This document shows positions 1 to 8,867 of a stretch of 64,000 bases of DNA, piece by piece. The position numbers were made by a program, and so were the translations under genes. Where the stretch lies: NCBI RefSeq assembly GCF_963666145.1, contig NZ_OY762614.1, positions 2,094,001 to 2,158,000 of the forward strand, read 5' to 3'. The notes below the pieces were generated by a model. That model had not been told where the DNA came from, made no database searches, and saw only the letters and a list, made by a program, of their open reading frames with translations. The number at the start of each line of letters is the position of its first letter. Positions within the stretch are counted from its first letter, which is position 1. The stretch is from an uncultured Desulfobacter sp. (GTDB lineage: Bacteria > Desulfobacterota > Desulfobacteria > Desulfobacterales > Desulfobacteraceae).

Positions 1-189
1 CCGGGGAAGGGTTTTAAACTCCGATAGAAGATCCTTAGCAGCCTGCTTAGTATCCCTTCGCGGGGTATTCAGCGCCAGCAACAGTTCCAGGACTTCATAG
101 TCATGAAACCCTGACAAGCCGGCCTGAAGAAACCGATCTCTCAGCCGCTGCCGGTGTCCGGCCCCCTTATTCGTCGTCTCCCTCGTCAT
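1..189 (-). CDS. radC: RadC/UPF0758 family protein, N-terminal part (runs off window)
   Basis: The reading frame opens with ATG at 189, inside the gyrA 3' end (23-nt overlap), and leaves the window at base 1, so only about 63 N-terminal residues are visible. They contain GHRQRLRDRFLQAGL, GFHDYEVLELLLAL and PRRDTKQ, the helical N-terminal module typical of delta-proteobacterial RadC (UPF0758) proteins. The JAB/MPN metalloprotease-like domain that would follow lies outside. The ATG follows directly on a stop codon of that frame, and no good ribosome-binding site precedes it, so translation coupled to gyrA is likely. RadC was once thought to be a repair factor; its role is unsettled. The family call is fairly secure, the symbol is by similarity only. 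Confidence 0.75.
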   Translation of the reverse strand, partial: MTRETTNKGAGHRQRLRDRFLQAGLSGFHDYEVLELLLALNTPRRDTKQAAKDLLSEFKTLPR

Positions 190-2734
190 CTATCGGGTCA
201 TCCGTAGGGTCATCCATATCAAAGTCCTGGGAATCATCCATGTCTGTTTCCGAATCATCCAAGATGTCGTCATCATCACAGTCCGGCGGCAGACAGGTGT
301 TCTCATCATCATCGTCCCCCTCTTCTTTGGGAAGGCGTGCGATGCCGATAAGTTTTTCCCCCTGGGCCAGATTAATGAGTTTGACCCCCTGGGTATTTCT
401 GGAGATGACATTGATTCCGCAGATATCGGTGCGGATCAGTTTTCCCTTGTCCGTCACCATCATCAACTCATCACTGTCTCCCACCAGAGAAAGGGCCATC
501 ATTTTACCATTACGCTTGGAGGTTTTAATGGAAAAAACGCCTTTGCCGCCCCGGGCCTGGTTTCTATACTCCTCAACGTTGGAACGCTTGCCATACCCGT
601 TTTCAGTAACCGTTAAAAGCGTGTCCTCGTCGCCAAGCACTTCCATGCCCACCAACCGGGCACCCTCGTCGATGCGCATACCCCGTACGCCCATGGAACC
701 GCGGCCCACATCACGAACATCTTCTTCATTAAACCGGATGACTTTGCCCCCCTCGGAACCCAAAAAGATCTCCTGGGTGCCGTCGGTGATGCGTGCGGAA
801 ATAAGTTCATCACCCTCGGCCAGTTTCACACCAATCAGCCCCCCTGCCCGGGGCCGTGAATAGGCCATCAATTCGGTCTTTTTCACCCGGCCGTTTTTAG
901 TGGCCATGACCACATAGCGATTATCTGTGAATTCATCCACGGTGAGCACGGTGGCAAGTTTTTCACCCTCGTCAAAATTCAGCAGGTTCACAATGGCCTT
1001 GCCAAGTGAAGAACGGCCTGCCATGGGCAGTTCATACACCTTTGCCTGATACACCTTGCCAAAGTTGGTGATAAACAGGAAGGTGGCATGGGTGGAGGCC
1101 ACAAACAGATGCTCCACAAAATCGTCGGATTTGGTGCCCATGGCGGTTTTGCCTTTTCCGCCCCGGTGCTGACTGGCATACAGAGAAACGGGATTACGCT
1201 TGATATACCCGCTGCGGGTTACCGTGACCACCATATCTTCTTCCGCAATCAGATCTTCAATGGAAATTTCAGCGGTGCTCTCCACGATACGGGTGCGGCG
1301 GCTATCGCCAAATTCCTCATTGAGTTCGGTCAATTCATCTTTGATCAGTCCCCGGACCACGGTTTCCGAGCCAAGGATCTCCTTGAACCAGGCAATATCC
1401 TTGAGCAATGCCTGGTATTCGGTGTCTATCTTTTCGCGTTCCAGTCCGGTGAGCCGTTGCAGGCGCATGTCCAAAATGGCCTGGGCCTGGATTTCCGTCA
1501 ACTCAAACCGGGAGATCAAACTGCTCCGGGCCTCTTCGGGAGACTGGGAGGCGCGGATCAGTGCAACGACCTCATCCAGATTATCCAGGGCGACCTTCAA
1601 CCCTTCCAGGATATGGGCCCGCTCTTCGGCTTTGCGCAGATCATAACGGGTGCGCCGGATAATGACATTGACCCGGTGGGAAATAAAATGATTTAAAATT
1701 TCTTTGAGTGAAAGCAGCTCTGGCCGATTTTTAACCACCGCCAGAAAAATAATACCAAAACTTGTCTGCATGTTGGTGTGCTTGTAAAGCTGATTGATCA
1801 CCACCTCGGCAATCTGGTCACGTTTGAGTCCAATGGCCATACGCATCCCCTGGCGGTCGGATTCATCCCGAACATAGGAGACGCCGGTAATCACCTTGTC
1901 CCGGACCAGTTCGGCGATCTTTTCCACCACCTTGGCCTTGTTCACCTGGTAGGGCAGTTCCGTGACCACGATGGTTTCCTGGCCGTTTTTCTTGTTCTCC
2001 TCCACTTCGACTTTGGCCCGCAGGGTGATGATCCCCCGACCGGTGTCGTAGGCTTCAAAAATCCCCTTGGTGCCGTAGATATGGCCGTAGGTGGGGAAAT
2101 CAGGTCCCGGAATATGGGCCATCAAAGCCCGCGTATCCATGTCCGGATTATCAATGAGCGCCTTGAGTCCCGAAATGACTTCACTGATATTATGAGGGGG
2201 CACATTGGTGGTCATGCCCACGGCAATACCCGAGGAGCCGTTGACCAGCAATGCCGGAAATTTTGTGGGAAGCACCGCAGGTTCTTCTAAGGTTTCATCA
2301 TAATTGGGGATGAACTCCACGGTCTCTTTTTCAAGATCGGCAAGCATCTGGTGGGAGAGCTTGCGCATACGGATTTCGGTATAACGCATGGCAGCCGGAG
2401 AGTCACCGTCCACGGAACCGAAGTTGCCCTGACCATCCACCAGGGTATACCGCAGGGAAAAATCCTGGGCCATGCGGACAATGGTGTCATACACGGCAGA
2501 ATCCCCGTGGGGATGATATTTACCAATCACATCACCCACGATACGGGCAGATTTTTTATAGGGTTTATTCCAGTCATTGTGAAGCTGCTGCATGGCATAC
2601 AAAACACGCCGATGGACCGGTTTCAACCCATCCCGGACATCGGGCAGCGCCCGCCCGATAATGACACTCATGGCATATTCGAGATAAGATTGCCTCATCT
2701 CTTTCTCAATACTGGTACTTTGGTTTTGAGTCAT
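167..2734 (-). CDS. gyrA: DNA gyrase subunit A
   Basis: GyrA, 855 aa, is the breakage-reunion subunit of DNA gyrase, which with GyrB introduces negative supercoils in the cytoplasm. The N-terminal domain is complete: YLEYAMSVIIGRALPDVRDG near residues 18-36, the quinolone region HPHGDSAVYDT (Ser79 and Asp83 unaltered) and the catalytic tyrosine Tyr118 in AAMRYTE. The C-terminal beta-pinwheel carries the GyrA box as QHRGGKGK, which marks gyrase rather than topoisomerase IV. The last ~50 residues form a very acidic tail rich in Asp/Glu runs, longer than in E. coli GyrA. radC begins inside its 3' end. Its gyrB partner is not in the window. Confidence 0.97.
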   Translation of the reverse strand: MTQNQSTSIEKEMRQSYLEYAMSVIIGRALPDVRDGLKPVHRRVLYAMQQLHNDWNKPYKKSARIVGDVIGKYHPHGDSAVYDTIVRMAQDFSLRYTLVDGQGNFGSVDGDSPAAMRYTEIRMRKLSHQMLADLEKETVEFIPNYDETLEEPAVLPTKFPALLVNGSSGIAVGMTTNVPPHNISEVISGLKALIDNPDMDTRALMAHIPGPDFPTYGHIYGTKGIFEAYDTGRGIITLRAKVEVEENKKNGQETIVVTELPYQVNKAKVVEKIAELVRDKVITGVSYVRDESDRQGMRMAIGLKRDQIAEVVINQLYKHTNMQTSFGIIFLAVVKNRPELLSLKEILNHFISHRVNVIIRRTRYDLRKAEERAHILEGLKVALDNLDEVVALIRASQSPEEARSSLISRFELTEIQAQAILDMRLQRLTGLEREKIDTEYQALLKDIAWFKEILGSETVVRGLIKDELTELNEEFGDSRRTRIVESTAEISIEDLIAEEDMVVTVTRSGYIKRNPVSLYASQHRGGKGKTAMGTKSDDFVEHLFVASTHATFLFITNFGKVYQAKVYELPMAGRSSLGKAIVNLLNFDEGEKLATVLTVDEFTDNRYVVMATKNGRVKKTELMAYSRPRAGGLIGVKLAEGDELISARITDGTQEIFLGSEGGKVIRFNEEDVRDVGRGSMGVRGMRIDEGARLVGMEVLGDEDTLLTVTENGYGKRSNVEEYRNQARGGKGVFSIKTSKRNGKMMALSLVGDSDELMMVTDKGKLIRTDICGINVISRNTQGVKLINLAQGEKLIGIARLPKEEGDDDDENTCLPPDCDDDDILDDSETDMDDSQDFDMDDPTDDPIDDEGDDE

Positions 2735-2832
2735 CCTAAATTAACTGCTCCCGATTAAATTACTTATGAAAATCCGATCAAGCTGTTTGAATATCTATTC
2801 ATGGCGTGTTAAGGGAAAAATCCCCAATGAAA

Positions 2833-3939
2833 TTATTGGTCGTGCCATGAATCCAGCATCCCTTTGCCAGGTTCCACCATGGACTGAAATGTGGAAAAAT
2901 AAATATCAGAAAGGGTTAAAAACAGTGTTGCGATCAAAGGCCCGTATATTATACCTAAAATTCCATATACTTTCAAACCGCCGATGATGGCAAAAAACAC
3001 AACAAGGGGATGCATGGCCACTCTGTTCCCCACCAGCTTGGGCTTAAAAATATACTCAACCCCCCATGACAGCACCCCATAAACGACAACGACAAAAAGA
3101 CCTTTTCCCAGACTGCCCTTCAAAATAAAAACCAAGGCCGCAGGCAACATAACCACACCAATGCCCACAATGGGCAAAAAGGCCAGAAAACCCATGATCA
3201 CGCCCCATAAAAAAGGAGAGTTCAGTCCGAGAAACCAGAAGAGACCGCCGCCGGCCACCCCCTGGATCAATCCGCCCAGCCCGTTGCCGATGAGCACGGC
3301 ACCGGACATATCATTAAACTTTTCGAAAAGCTGCCGGTCATGCTCGTCTTTGAGTGGAGACAAATCGTACATGTACTGCATGAACCGTTCGCCATCCATG
3401 AACATGTAGAAAACCACAATGAGCATCAGGCAAAAATAAAATACCAGGTTCAACAGATTGGAAGTCAAAAACCGGGCTTGCTGGAACAGGGAAAAGCCTA
3501 AATTCTTTCCAACCTCGGTCAACGGATCGATCAACTCCCGCCAGGAGATCTGGGTGTGAATATTTGCCCGGATTAAAAATTCGTTGATCCGCTCAAGGGC
3601 CCGGGTGCTTTCCAAAAAATCGATCAGCGTGTTGGAAAACACAGCATCTCTTGCCATGTTGTATAGACCCAACGCCTCCCTTGACAGGATACCCACAAAA
3701 AAGACAACTGGAATAAAGACAATGAAAAACACAGCCAGACAGGTGAGAACAGAAGCTGCCCGCGCAGGCATGTATCTATTCAGCGTTTTAAATACGGGTC
3801 TGAAAATACCGGCAATGACAATACCAAGAAGCAGGCTTGCAAAGAACGGGGCAATAACTTTTCCCACAAGAAAAATGGAGATGCAAAACAGCGTCAGAAA
3901 AAAAAAGAACACTGCCCGCTGAAAAATATTTTGCTCCAA
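2833..3939 (-). CDS. AI-2E family transporter (PerM/YdiK-like membrane protein)
   Basis: This is a 368-aa polytopic inner-membrane protein with the pattern of the AI-2E/PerM/YdiK family. Two N-terminal hydrophobic segments lie at ~12-35 and ~60-85. A soluble stretch follows at ~90-150, then further membrane helices, with the conserved GNGLGGLIQGVAGGGLFWFLG and LPIVGIGVVMLPA regions near 215-265. Members have been proposed to export autoinducer-2 or to act as Na+/H+ antiporters, so the substrate cannot be given. It stands alone between gyrA and a 51-aa membrane protein on the same strand. Confidence 0.85.
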   Translation of the reverse strand: MEQNIFQRAVFFFFLTLFCISIFLVGKVIAPFFASLLLGIVIAGIFRPVFKTLNRYMPARAASVLTCLAVFFIVFIPVVFFVGILSREALGLYNMARDAVFSNTLIDFLESTRALERINEFLIRANIHTQISWRELIDPLTEVGKNLGFSLFQQARFLTSNLLNLVFYFCLMLIVVFYMFMDGERFMQYMYDLSPLKDEHDRQLFEKFNDMSGAVLIGNGLGGLIQGVAGGGLFWFLGLNSPFLWGVIMGFLAFLPIVGIGVVMLPAALVFILKGSLGKGLFVVVVYGVLSWGVEYIFKPKLVGNRVAMHPLVVFFAIIGGLKVYGILGIIYGPLIATLFLTLSDIYFSTFQSMVEPGKGMLDSWHDQ

Positions 3940-4003
3940 ATGTACCTGCCTGGTGACCGTAAAACCGATTAATGGTTAAAAAGACGGACCTGAATAACGC
4001 GGT

Positions 4004-4046
4004 AAAGCCGCATCATGCAGAGCGTTTACTGCACAGGTGCGGCTTT
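4004..4046. terminator. Hairpin between the 51-aa gene and the AI-2E gene
   Basis: AAAGCCGCA (4004-4012) pairs with TGCGGCTTT (4038-4046), and an inner stem TGCAG/CTGCA (4016-4020 with 4029-4033) extends it. It begins 27 bp beyond the stop of the 51-aa minus-strand gene, so it could end that transcript. The following T-run is only three bases, so it may instead be a processing or attenuating structure. Confidence 0.5.
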
Positions 4047-4072
4047 GCCTTTAATGTACGAAGTGCCAGGTG

Positions 4073-4228
4073 TTAACTGCTGATCAATCCCAGGGCAGCC
4101 AGCACCAGCAATACTTCCCAGATAATAACCTGGGTAAAACTTCCAAAAAAATGGTATACAATACCGCCGCCCACAATGGCAGGTACGGCCGTGTATATCA
4201 AAATCCCAAGTTTGCGTGGAATATCCAT
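4073..4228 (-). CDS. Small two-helix membrane protein, 51 aa
   Basis: A short gene starts at 4228. Its ATG (MDIPRKLG...) follows an AGAGGTG ribosome-binding site at the right distance, and it stops at TAA 4073. The peptide has a short basic start (PRK) and two hydrophobic stretches: ILIYTAVPAIVGGGIVYHFF at ~9-28 and VIIWEVLLVLAALGLI at ~34-49. It therefore looks like a hairpin inner-membrane protein. I do not recognise a family. It lies on the same strand as the flanking AI-2E transporter and thiolase genes. The strong ribosome-binding site and clean transmembrane composition argue for a real gene; function is unknown. Confidence 0.65.
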   Translation of the reverse strand: MDIPRKLGILIYTAVPAIVGGGIVYHFFGSFTQVIIWEVLLVLAALGLISS

Positions 4229-4348
4229 GGTTTTACACCTCTTTTTTCAATTCAATTTCAATCAGTTATACCGGCAATATATTAATTTATTTGTTTACCA
4301 TTTTGAGGTTCCGAAGTAAAGGATAACATGCCGGAAAATCCCAGTCAC

Positions 4349-5635
4349 CTAACGTTCTATAATCATTGCCATGCCCATACCGCCACCAATGCACATGGAA
4401 ATCAGACCGGTACCGTAACGCTTTCTTTCCATCTGATGAATGGCCGTGACCATCTGGCGGGCACCCGTGCAGCCGATGGGATGCCCCAAAGAGAGACCCG
4501 ACCCCAGTTCATTGGGTTTTTCCACATCGATATCCAATTCCCTCATGCAGCCGATGGCCTGGGCGGCAAAGGCTTCATTCAGTTCGATCATATCAATGTC
4601 CGACAATGCCATACCGGTTTGTTTCAGCACCCGTTTCACTGCCGGTACAGGCCCCAGCCCCATGTACGCCGGATCAAGGCCGCCGGCCGCAAAGCCTTTA
4701 ATCTTTGCCAGCACCTTAAGGCCAAGTTCCTCGGCGCGTTGGGCCGTCATCATGAGCACGGCCGCGGCACCGTCATTGATGCCTGATGCATTGCCCGCGG
4801 TTACGCTGCCGTCTTTTCTGAACGCCGGACGCAGCTTAGCCAATTTTTCCATACTGGTTTCCATGGGGCGTTCATCTTTGTTTACCACAATGTCCCCTTT
4901 GCTGTTTTTAATCACAACGGGAACAATTTCCTGGTCAAAGGTACCGTCATGAACCGCACCAAATGCTCTGGCATGGCTCAAAAGCGCAAGCTCGTCCTGT
5001 TCCTGCCGGGTAATCCCGTATTTTTCAACGATATTTTCTGCCGTCTGGCCCATGTGGTAGCCGTAAAAAATTTCATAAAGCCCGTCATACACCATCAGGT
5101 CACGGACCGGTCCCTCGCCGGTAAGCTCCATGCGATGGCCCCATCTGGCCTTGGGCAGTGCCATGGGGGCATTGCTCATGCTTTCCTGACCGCCAGCCAG
5201 AATCACCTCGGCCTGGCCCGCCATAATGGCCTGGGCACCCAAGGCAATGGCTTTCAGGCCGGAGCCGCAGATTTTGTTCACGGTCATGGCCGGGGTTGTG
5301 CGGTTAATACCGGCACCGATCATGGCCTGGCGGGCGGTATTCTGTCCCTGGCCTGCCTGGAGCACGTTGCCCATGATGACTTCATCCACATAGATCTCCG
5401 CCAGGTCATCGGCGTAATCATACCCCGAACGCTCAATATCTATCATCCCCTGATCTTTCAGGGTTTCAGGAGAAACGCCCCCATTACCCGGATCAAGAAC
5501 CGGTTTGAGCCCGGCACATTTTAATGTCTCTTTCATGACACAGGTGCCCAATTCCACCACCGGCACATTTTTCAGAGACCCGCCAAAATTTCCCACAGCT
5601 GTTCTGACACCACTTACAATTACAACCTCTTGCAT
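4349..5635 (-). CDS. Acetyl-CoA acetyltransferase (thiolase)
   Basis: A thiolase of 428 aa, catalysing reversible condensation of two acyl-CoA (typically acetyl-CoA) units in the cytoplasm. The start is the ATG at 5635, preceded by GGAGGCGG; an upstream in-frame extension lacks family similarity. Catalytic residues are visible: the nucleophilic Cys123 in NKICGSGLKA, the His in LGHPIGCTGAR, and the second Cys in MCIGGGMG. Cys123 is about 34 residues later than in typical thiolases (about Cys89). The excess is an insertion at residues ~43-78 (around PVLDPGNGGVSPETLKDQG). No beta-oxidation partner lies beside it, so acetoacetyl-CoA synthesis and degradation are both possible. Confidence 0.9.
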   Translation of the reverse strand: MQEVVIVSGVRTAVGNFGGSLKNVPVVELGTCVMKETLKCAGLKPVLDPGNGGVSPETLKDQGMIDIERSGYDYADDLAEIYVDEVIMGNVLQAGQGQNTARQAMIGAGINRTTPAMTVNKICGSGLKAIALGAQAIMAGQAEVILAGGQESMSNAPMALPKARWGHRMELTGEGPVRDLMVYDGLYEIFYGYHMGQTAENIVEKYGITRQEQDELALLSHARAFGAVHDGTFDQEIVPVVIKNSKGDIVVNKDERPMETSMEKLAKLRPAFRKDGSVTAGNASGINDGAAAVLMMTAQRAEELGLKVLAKIKGFAAGGLDPAYMGLGPVPAVKRVLKQTGMALSDIDMIELNEAFAAQAIGCMRELDIDVEKPNELGSGLSLGHPIGCTGARQMVTAIHQMERKRYGTGLISMCIGGGMGMAMIIER

Positions 5636-5716
5636 ATCCGCCTCCAATTGGATTGATTTCTTCCGAGTCCCCAACTGCCATAGCAAAATGATTTGTAAAA
5701 TACAAGGAAAACGCAG

Positions 5717-7045
5717 TCAGGTATTTCCGGCGTTTTTTTTCAGATCCAGCCACGCCTCAAGGCGCTGCTTTACGGTTTTTTCATACCCCCGGGCGCTCGG
5801 GTGGTAAAACCGTTCCCCGTCAAGAGGCTCGGGCAGATAGGATTGGGCGGCATATCCGTGTTTGTAATCATGGGCGTATTTGTAGCCGTTGCCATAGCCC
5901 ATCTGTTTCATCAATTGGGTGGGCGCGTTGCGGATGTGCATGGGTACGGGCAGCGCACCATGTTTTTTCACGGCGTCCTGGACCTGCTTTTGGGCCAGAT
6001 ACACGGCATTGCTTTTAGGCGCTGTGGCCAGGTACGCCGCGGCCTGGAACAAAGAACCGTCCCCTTCGGGACGGCCCAGGCGCCTGAACGAGGCATCTGC
6101 GTTCATGGCCATGGTCAAGGCGCCGGGATCGGCAAGACCGATATCTTCGGTGGCAAGGCGAATCATCCGCCTCAATATATATATAGGATCATCCCCTGCC
6201 GCCAGCATCCGCTCAAGCCAGTACATGGCGGCATCCGGATCACTGCCCCGCACACTCTTGATAAATGCGGAGATCAGATTGTAGTGCTCTTCGCCGGCCT
6301 TGTCATGGCGCAAAAGTTTTTGGGCGACCATGGTCCGGACATCTTCCACGTCCAGGGTTTTAGCATTTCCACGGTTCAATGCACAGGCCTCAAGATTTGT
6401 CAGGGCCGCTCGGGCATCGCCGTCGGATGCGGCGGCAATGTATTCAATGGCTTCCTTGGAAAAAACCTCCGATGACAGCCCAAGTCCCTTGTCCGTGTCG
6501 GTTAAAGCCCGATTCAAAATCTGAACAATGGCATCTTGGGACAGGCTGTTCAGTGCAAAGACCCGGCATCTGGAGACCAGGGCGGGATTGACTTCAAAGG
6601 AAGGATTTTCCGTGGTGGCCCCGATCAAGGTAATCAACCCGTTTTCCACATGAAAGAGAAAAGCATCCTGCTGGGATTTGTTAAACCGATGAATCTCATC
6701 CACAAACAGCAGGGTTCGACGGTTGTGAAGCCGCCGTCTCTCCTTTGCCGCATCAATAATCTGCCGGACCTCCTTGACGCCGGACAGCACGGCAGAAATT
6801 TTGACCCACTGATTTTTGGTCTGTTCAGCAATGACATTGGCCAGAGTGGTCTTACCGCACCCCGGCGGGCCCCAGAGAATCATGGAAAAAACCCGGTCTT
6901 CGGACACGGCACGTTCAAGCAAACAGCCCCTGGCCGTAATGTGATCCTGACCCACAACCTCTTCCAGCCGCCGGGGCCGCATACGTTCGGCCAATGGCGC
7001 CGCCCCCGCCATGTCTTGACTGGCGGTATGATCAAAAAGGTCCAT
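5717..7045 (-). CDS. rarA: Replication-associated recombination protein A (AAA+ ATPase)
   Basis: RarA/MgsA, 442 aa, is a clamp-loader-like AAA+ ATPase acting at stalled replication forks. Visible motifs are Walker A GPPGCGKTTL (~59-68), Walker B LLFVDEIHRFNK (~112-123) and the sensor-1 stretch IGATTENPSFEVNPAL. The C-terminal tetramerisation region shows AYLATAPKSNAVY and LPVPMHIRNAPT. The length is normal. Its ATG overlaps the TAA of der in a TAATG arrangement, so the two are very probably translationally coupled. Confidence 0.93.
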   Translation of the reverse strand: MDLFDHTASQDMAGAAPLAERMRPRRLEEVVGQDHITARGCLLERAVSEDRVFSMILWGPPGCGKTTLANVIAEQTKNQWVKISAVLSGVKEVRQIIDAAKERRRLHNRRTLLFVDEIHRFNKSQQDAFLFHVENGLITLIGATTENPSFEVNPALVSRCRVFALNSLSQDAIVQILNRALTDTDKGLGLSSEVFSKEAIEYIAAASDGDARAALTNLEACALNRGNAKTLDVEDVRTMVAQKLLRHDKAGEEHYNLISAFIKSVRGSDPDAAMYWLERMLAAGDDPIYILRRMIRLATEDIGLADPGALTMAMNADASFRRLGRPEGDGSLFQAAAYLATAPKSNAVYLAQKQVQDAVKKHGALPVPMHIRNAPTQLMKQMGYGNGYKYAHDYKHGYAAQSYLPEPLDGERFYHPSARGYEKTVKQRLEAWLDLKKNAGNT

Positions 7046-8514
7046 TACAATGTATTTTTCTGATCCCGTTCGCGTTTTTTACGGCTCTGTTCCTTGCGCT
7101 GTTTCTCCCGCTTTGTAACAATCCGCTTTTTTTTCTCCTGGATTCGCCGGAACTCCCTTGTGTTGCCGGAGAACTCAATTTTACCCGTTTTTTCCCTGAA
7201 ATAAAGGTTCACTGGCGTCAGGTTCAAGGGGATCATCTGGCGCAGCTGGTTGACCAGGTACCGTTTATATGAAAAGTGTACGGCGTCCGGATAGTTGACA
7301 AAACAGACAAACGTGGGGGGTTTGATCGCCACCTGGGCGGCATAAAAAAATTTGAGGCGCCGCCCCTTGTGAAGGGATGGCTCATCTCTGTACACGGCGT
7401 CCTCGATGATCCGATTGACCATGCCGGTGTTAATTCTGTGGCAGTATTCCTTATATACCTGTTCAACCTCATTAAAAATTTTGTGGCAGCGCTGGCCGGT
7501 TTTGGCGGAAATGGTGATGACAGGGGCATAGGAGAGAAATTTTGCCTTCTGGCGCAGCTCGTTAAAAAACGCCTGCTGTCCTTTTTCGGACTTGTCCACA
7601 AGATCCCATTTATTGAGCAGAAAAATCGCGCCGCACCCTCTTTTTTCGGCATACCCTGCAATGGTGATATCCTGGTCCGTGATGCCTTCGGAACAATCGA
7701 TGAGAATCAGGGCCACATCACAGTCGTCCATGCTGTCCAGGGCCTTGAGGATGGAAAATTTTTCAAGTTTATCCGTCACCTTGCCCTTGCGGCGGATGCC
7801 TGCGGTATCTTTCAGGATAAATTCCCGACCGTTACATTTCACGGACAACTCAATGGCATCCCGGGTGGTGCCTGCTTTATCATTGACCACCACCCGTTGT
7901 TCGCCGAAAAGCCGGTTGGCCAGGGATGATTTGCCCACGTTGGGCCGCCCGATAATGGCAATGCGAATGGGACCGGTTTCGTCATCTTCCACCTTCTCCT
8001 CAGATTCCGCGGGGGCACCCGGCAGCATGGCCACCAGATCCGAAAGGAAATCCCCTACCCCCAGACCATGTTCGGCGGATACCTTGTAAAACTTGTCCAC
8101 ACCCAGGGTGTAGAACTCCCCGAGCTCGTCTTCCTGGCGGTGCAGACTTTCAACCTTATTAACCAGATAAAGAACCGGTTTTTCGGTGCGGCGCAAAAGA
8201 TCGGCAAGATCCCGATCGTAGGGGGAAAGCCCTGCCCGGCCGTCCATAATAAACACCAGGATATCGGCCTGGTCCACGGCTCGCAACAGCTGTTCTTTAA
8301 TCTGGGATGCAAAAAAATCATCATCCGCACTTAAAAACCCACCGGTATCAACCAGGGTAAACTGTTTATCCTCCCACTGCGTATCGGCATACTGCCGGTC
8401 CCGGGTCACACCGGGCATGTCATCCACCAGGGCCTGACGGGATTGTGTTATTCTGTTAAACAGTGTGGATTTTCCAACATTGGGGCGGCCCACAAGGGCC
8501 ACAACCGGTTTCAT
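7045..8514 (-). CDS. der: Ribosome biogenesis GTPase Der (EngA)
   Basis: Der, 489 aa, has two tandem GTPase domains and assists 50S subunit maturation. The first P-loop is GRPNVGKSTLFN (~8-19) with DTGG for G3 and NKVE for G4; the second is GRPNVGKSSLAN (~188-199) with DTAG and NKWD. A KH-like C-terminal domain follows, ending in a strongly basic tail of Lys/Arg runs (~455-487). The stop codon overlaps the rarA start. Confidence 0.96.
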   Translation of the reverse strand: MKPVVALVGRPNVGKSTLFNRITQSRQALVDDMPGVTRDRQYADTQWEDKQFTLVDTGGFLSADDDFFASQIKEQLLRAVDQADILVFIMDGRAGLSPYDRDLADLLRRTEKPVLYLVNKVESLHRQEDELGEFYTLGVDKFYKVSAEHGLGVGDFLSDLVAMLPGAPAESEEKVEDDETGPIRIAIIGRPNVGKSSLANRLFGEQRVVVNDKAGTTRDAIELSVKCNGREFILKDTAGIRRKGKVTDKLEKFSILKALDSMDDCDVALILIDCSEGITDQDITIAGYAEKRGCGAIFLLNKWDLVDKSEKGQQAFFNELRQKAKFLSYAPVITISAKTGQRCHKIFNEVEQVYKEYCHRINTGMVNRIIEDAVYRDEPSLHKGRRLKFFYAAQVAIKPPTFVCFVNYPDAVHFSYKRYLVNQLRQMIPLNLTPVNLYFREKTGKIEFSGNTREFRRIQEKKKRIVTKREKQRKEQSRKKRERDQKNTL

Positions 8515-8867
8515 ATTCGTTTCTCCCAGTGAAAAAAAGGGGTTAAAAAATCAAATTTAATTTTATCAATTATTAAGGAACAATAATATACCATATTATT
8601 AGAAATCCGTCTTGGGTGTTCATTTGCCGACAAAGCACAACTTACTGTTTTCAGCACTTAAAACTCTGTGCTCTCTGTGTCCTCTGTGGTTAAAAATAAA
8701 AACCACGGGCGAAGCCTGTTAATTATGCGAACCAGGCGCCCTTGAAAGAATATCGACAATCCCTTCGGGATTTCATTTTTTTAAACCACAGAGAGCACAG
8801 AGGTTTGGCTTGCGCCAAACTGCACAAAGAAATATTTCAGGTGATTTCAACGAATATAATAATATTT
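8515..8867. other. Gene-free stretch holding an inverted CACAGAG-type repeat
   Basis: No convincing gene is seen here. The stretch holds the repeat described at 8664-8805, a small hairpin AATCCC/GGGATT (8758-8772) followed by a T-run, and a second hairpin GTTTGGC/GCCAAAC (8803-8820). Confidence 0.6.
8664..8805. repeat. Inverted pair of CACAGAG-type repeats flanking a ~90-bp core
   Basis: The left arm (8664-8691) reads as runs of CTCTGTG ending in CTCTGTGGTT. The right arm (8784-8805) is the matching AACCACAGAGAGCACAGAGG. Such short-period CACAGAG strings near genes are a familiar dispersed element in many environmental genomes. Here two copies in inverted orientation bound about 90 bp, like a small palindromic or MITE-like unit. 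No target duplication was found, and the tract ends are imprecise. Confidence 0.6.
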
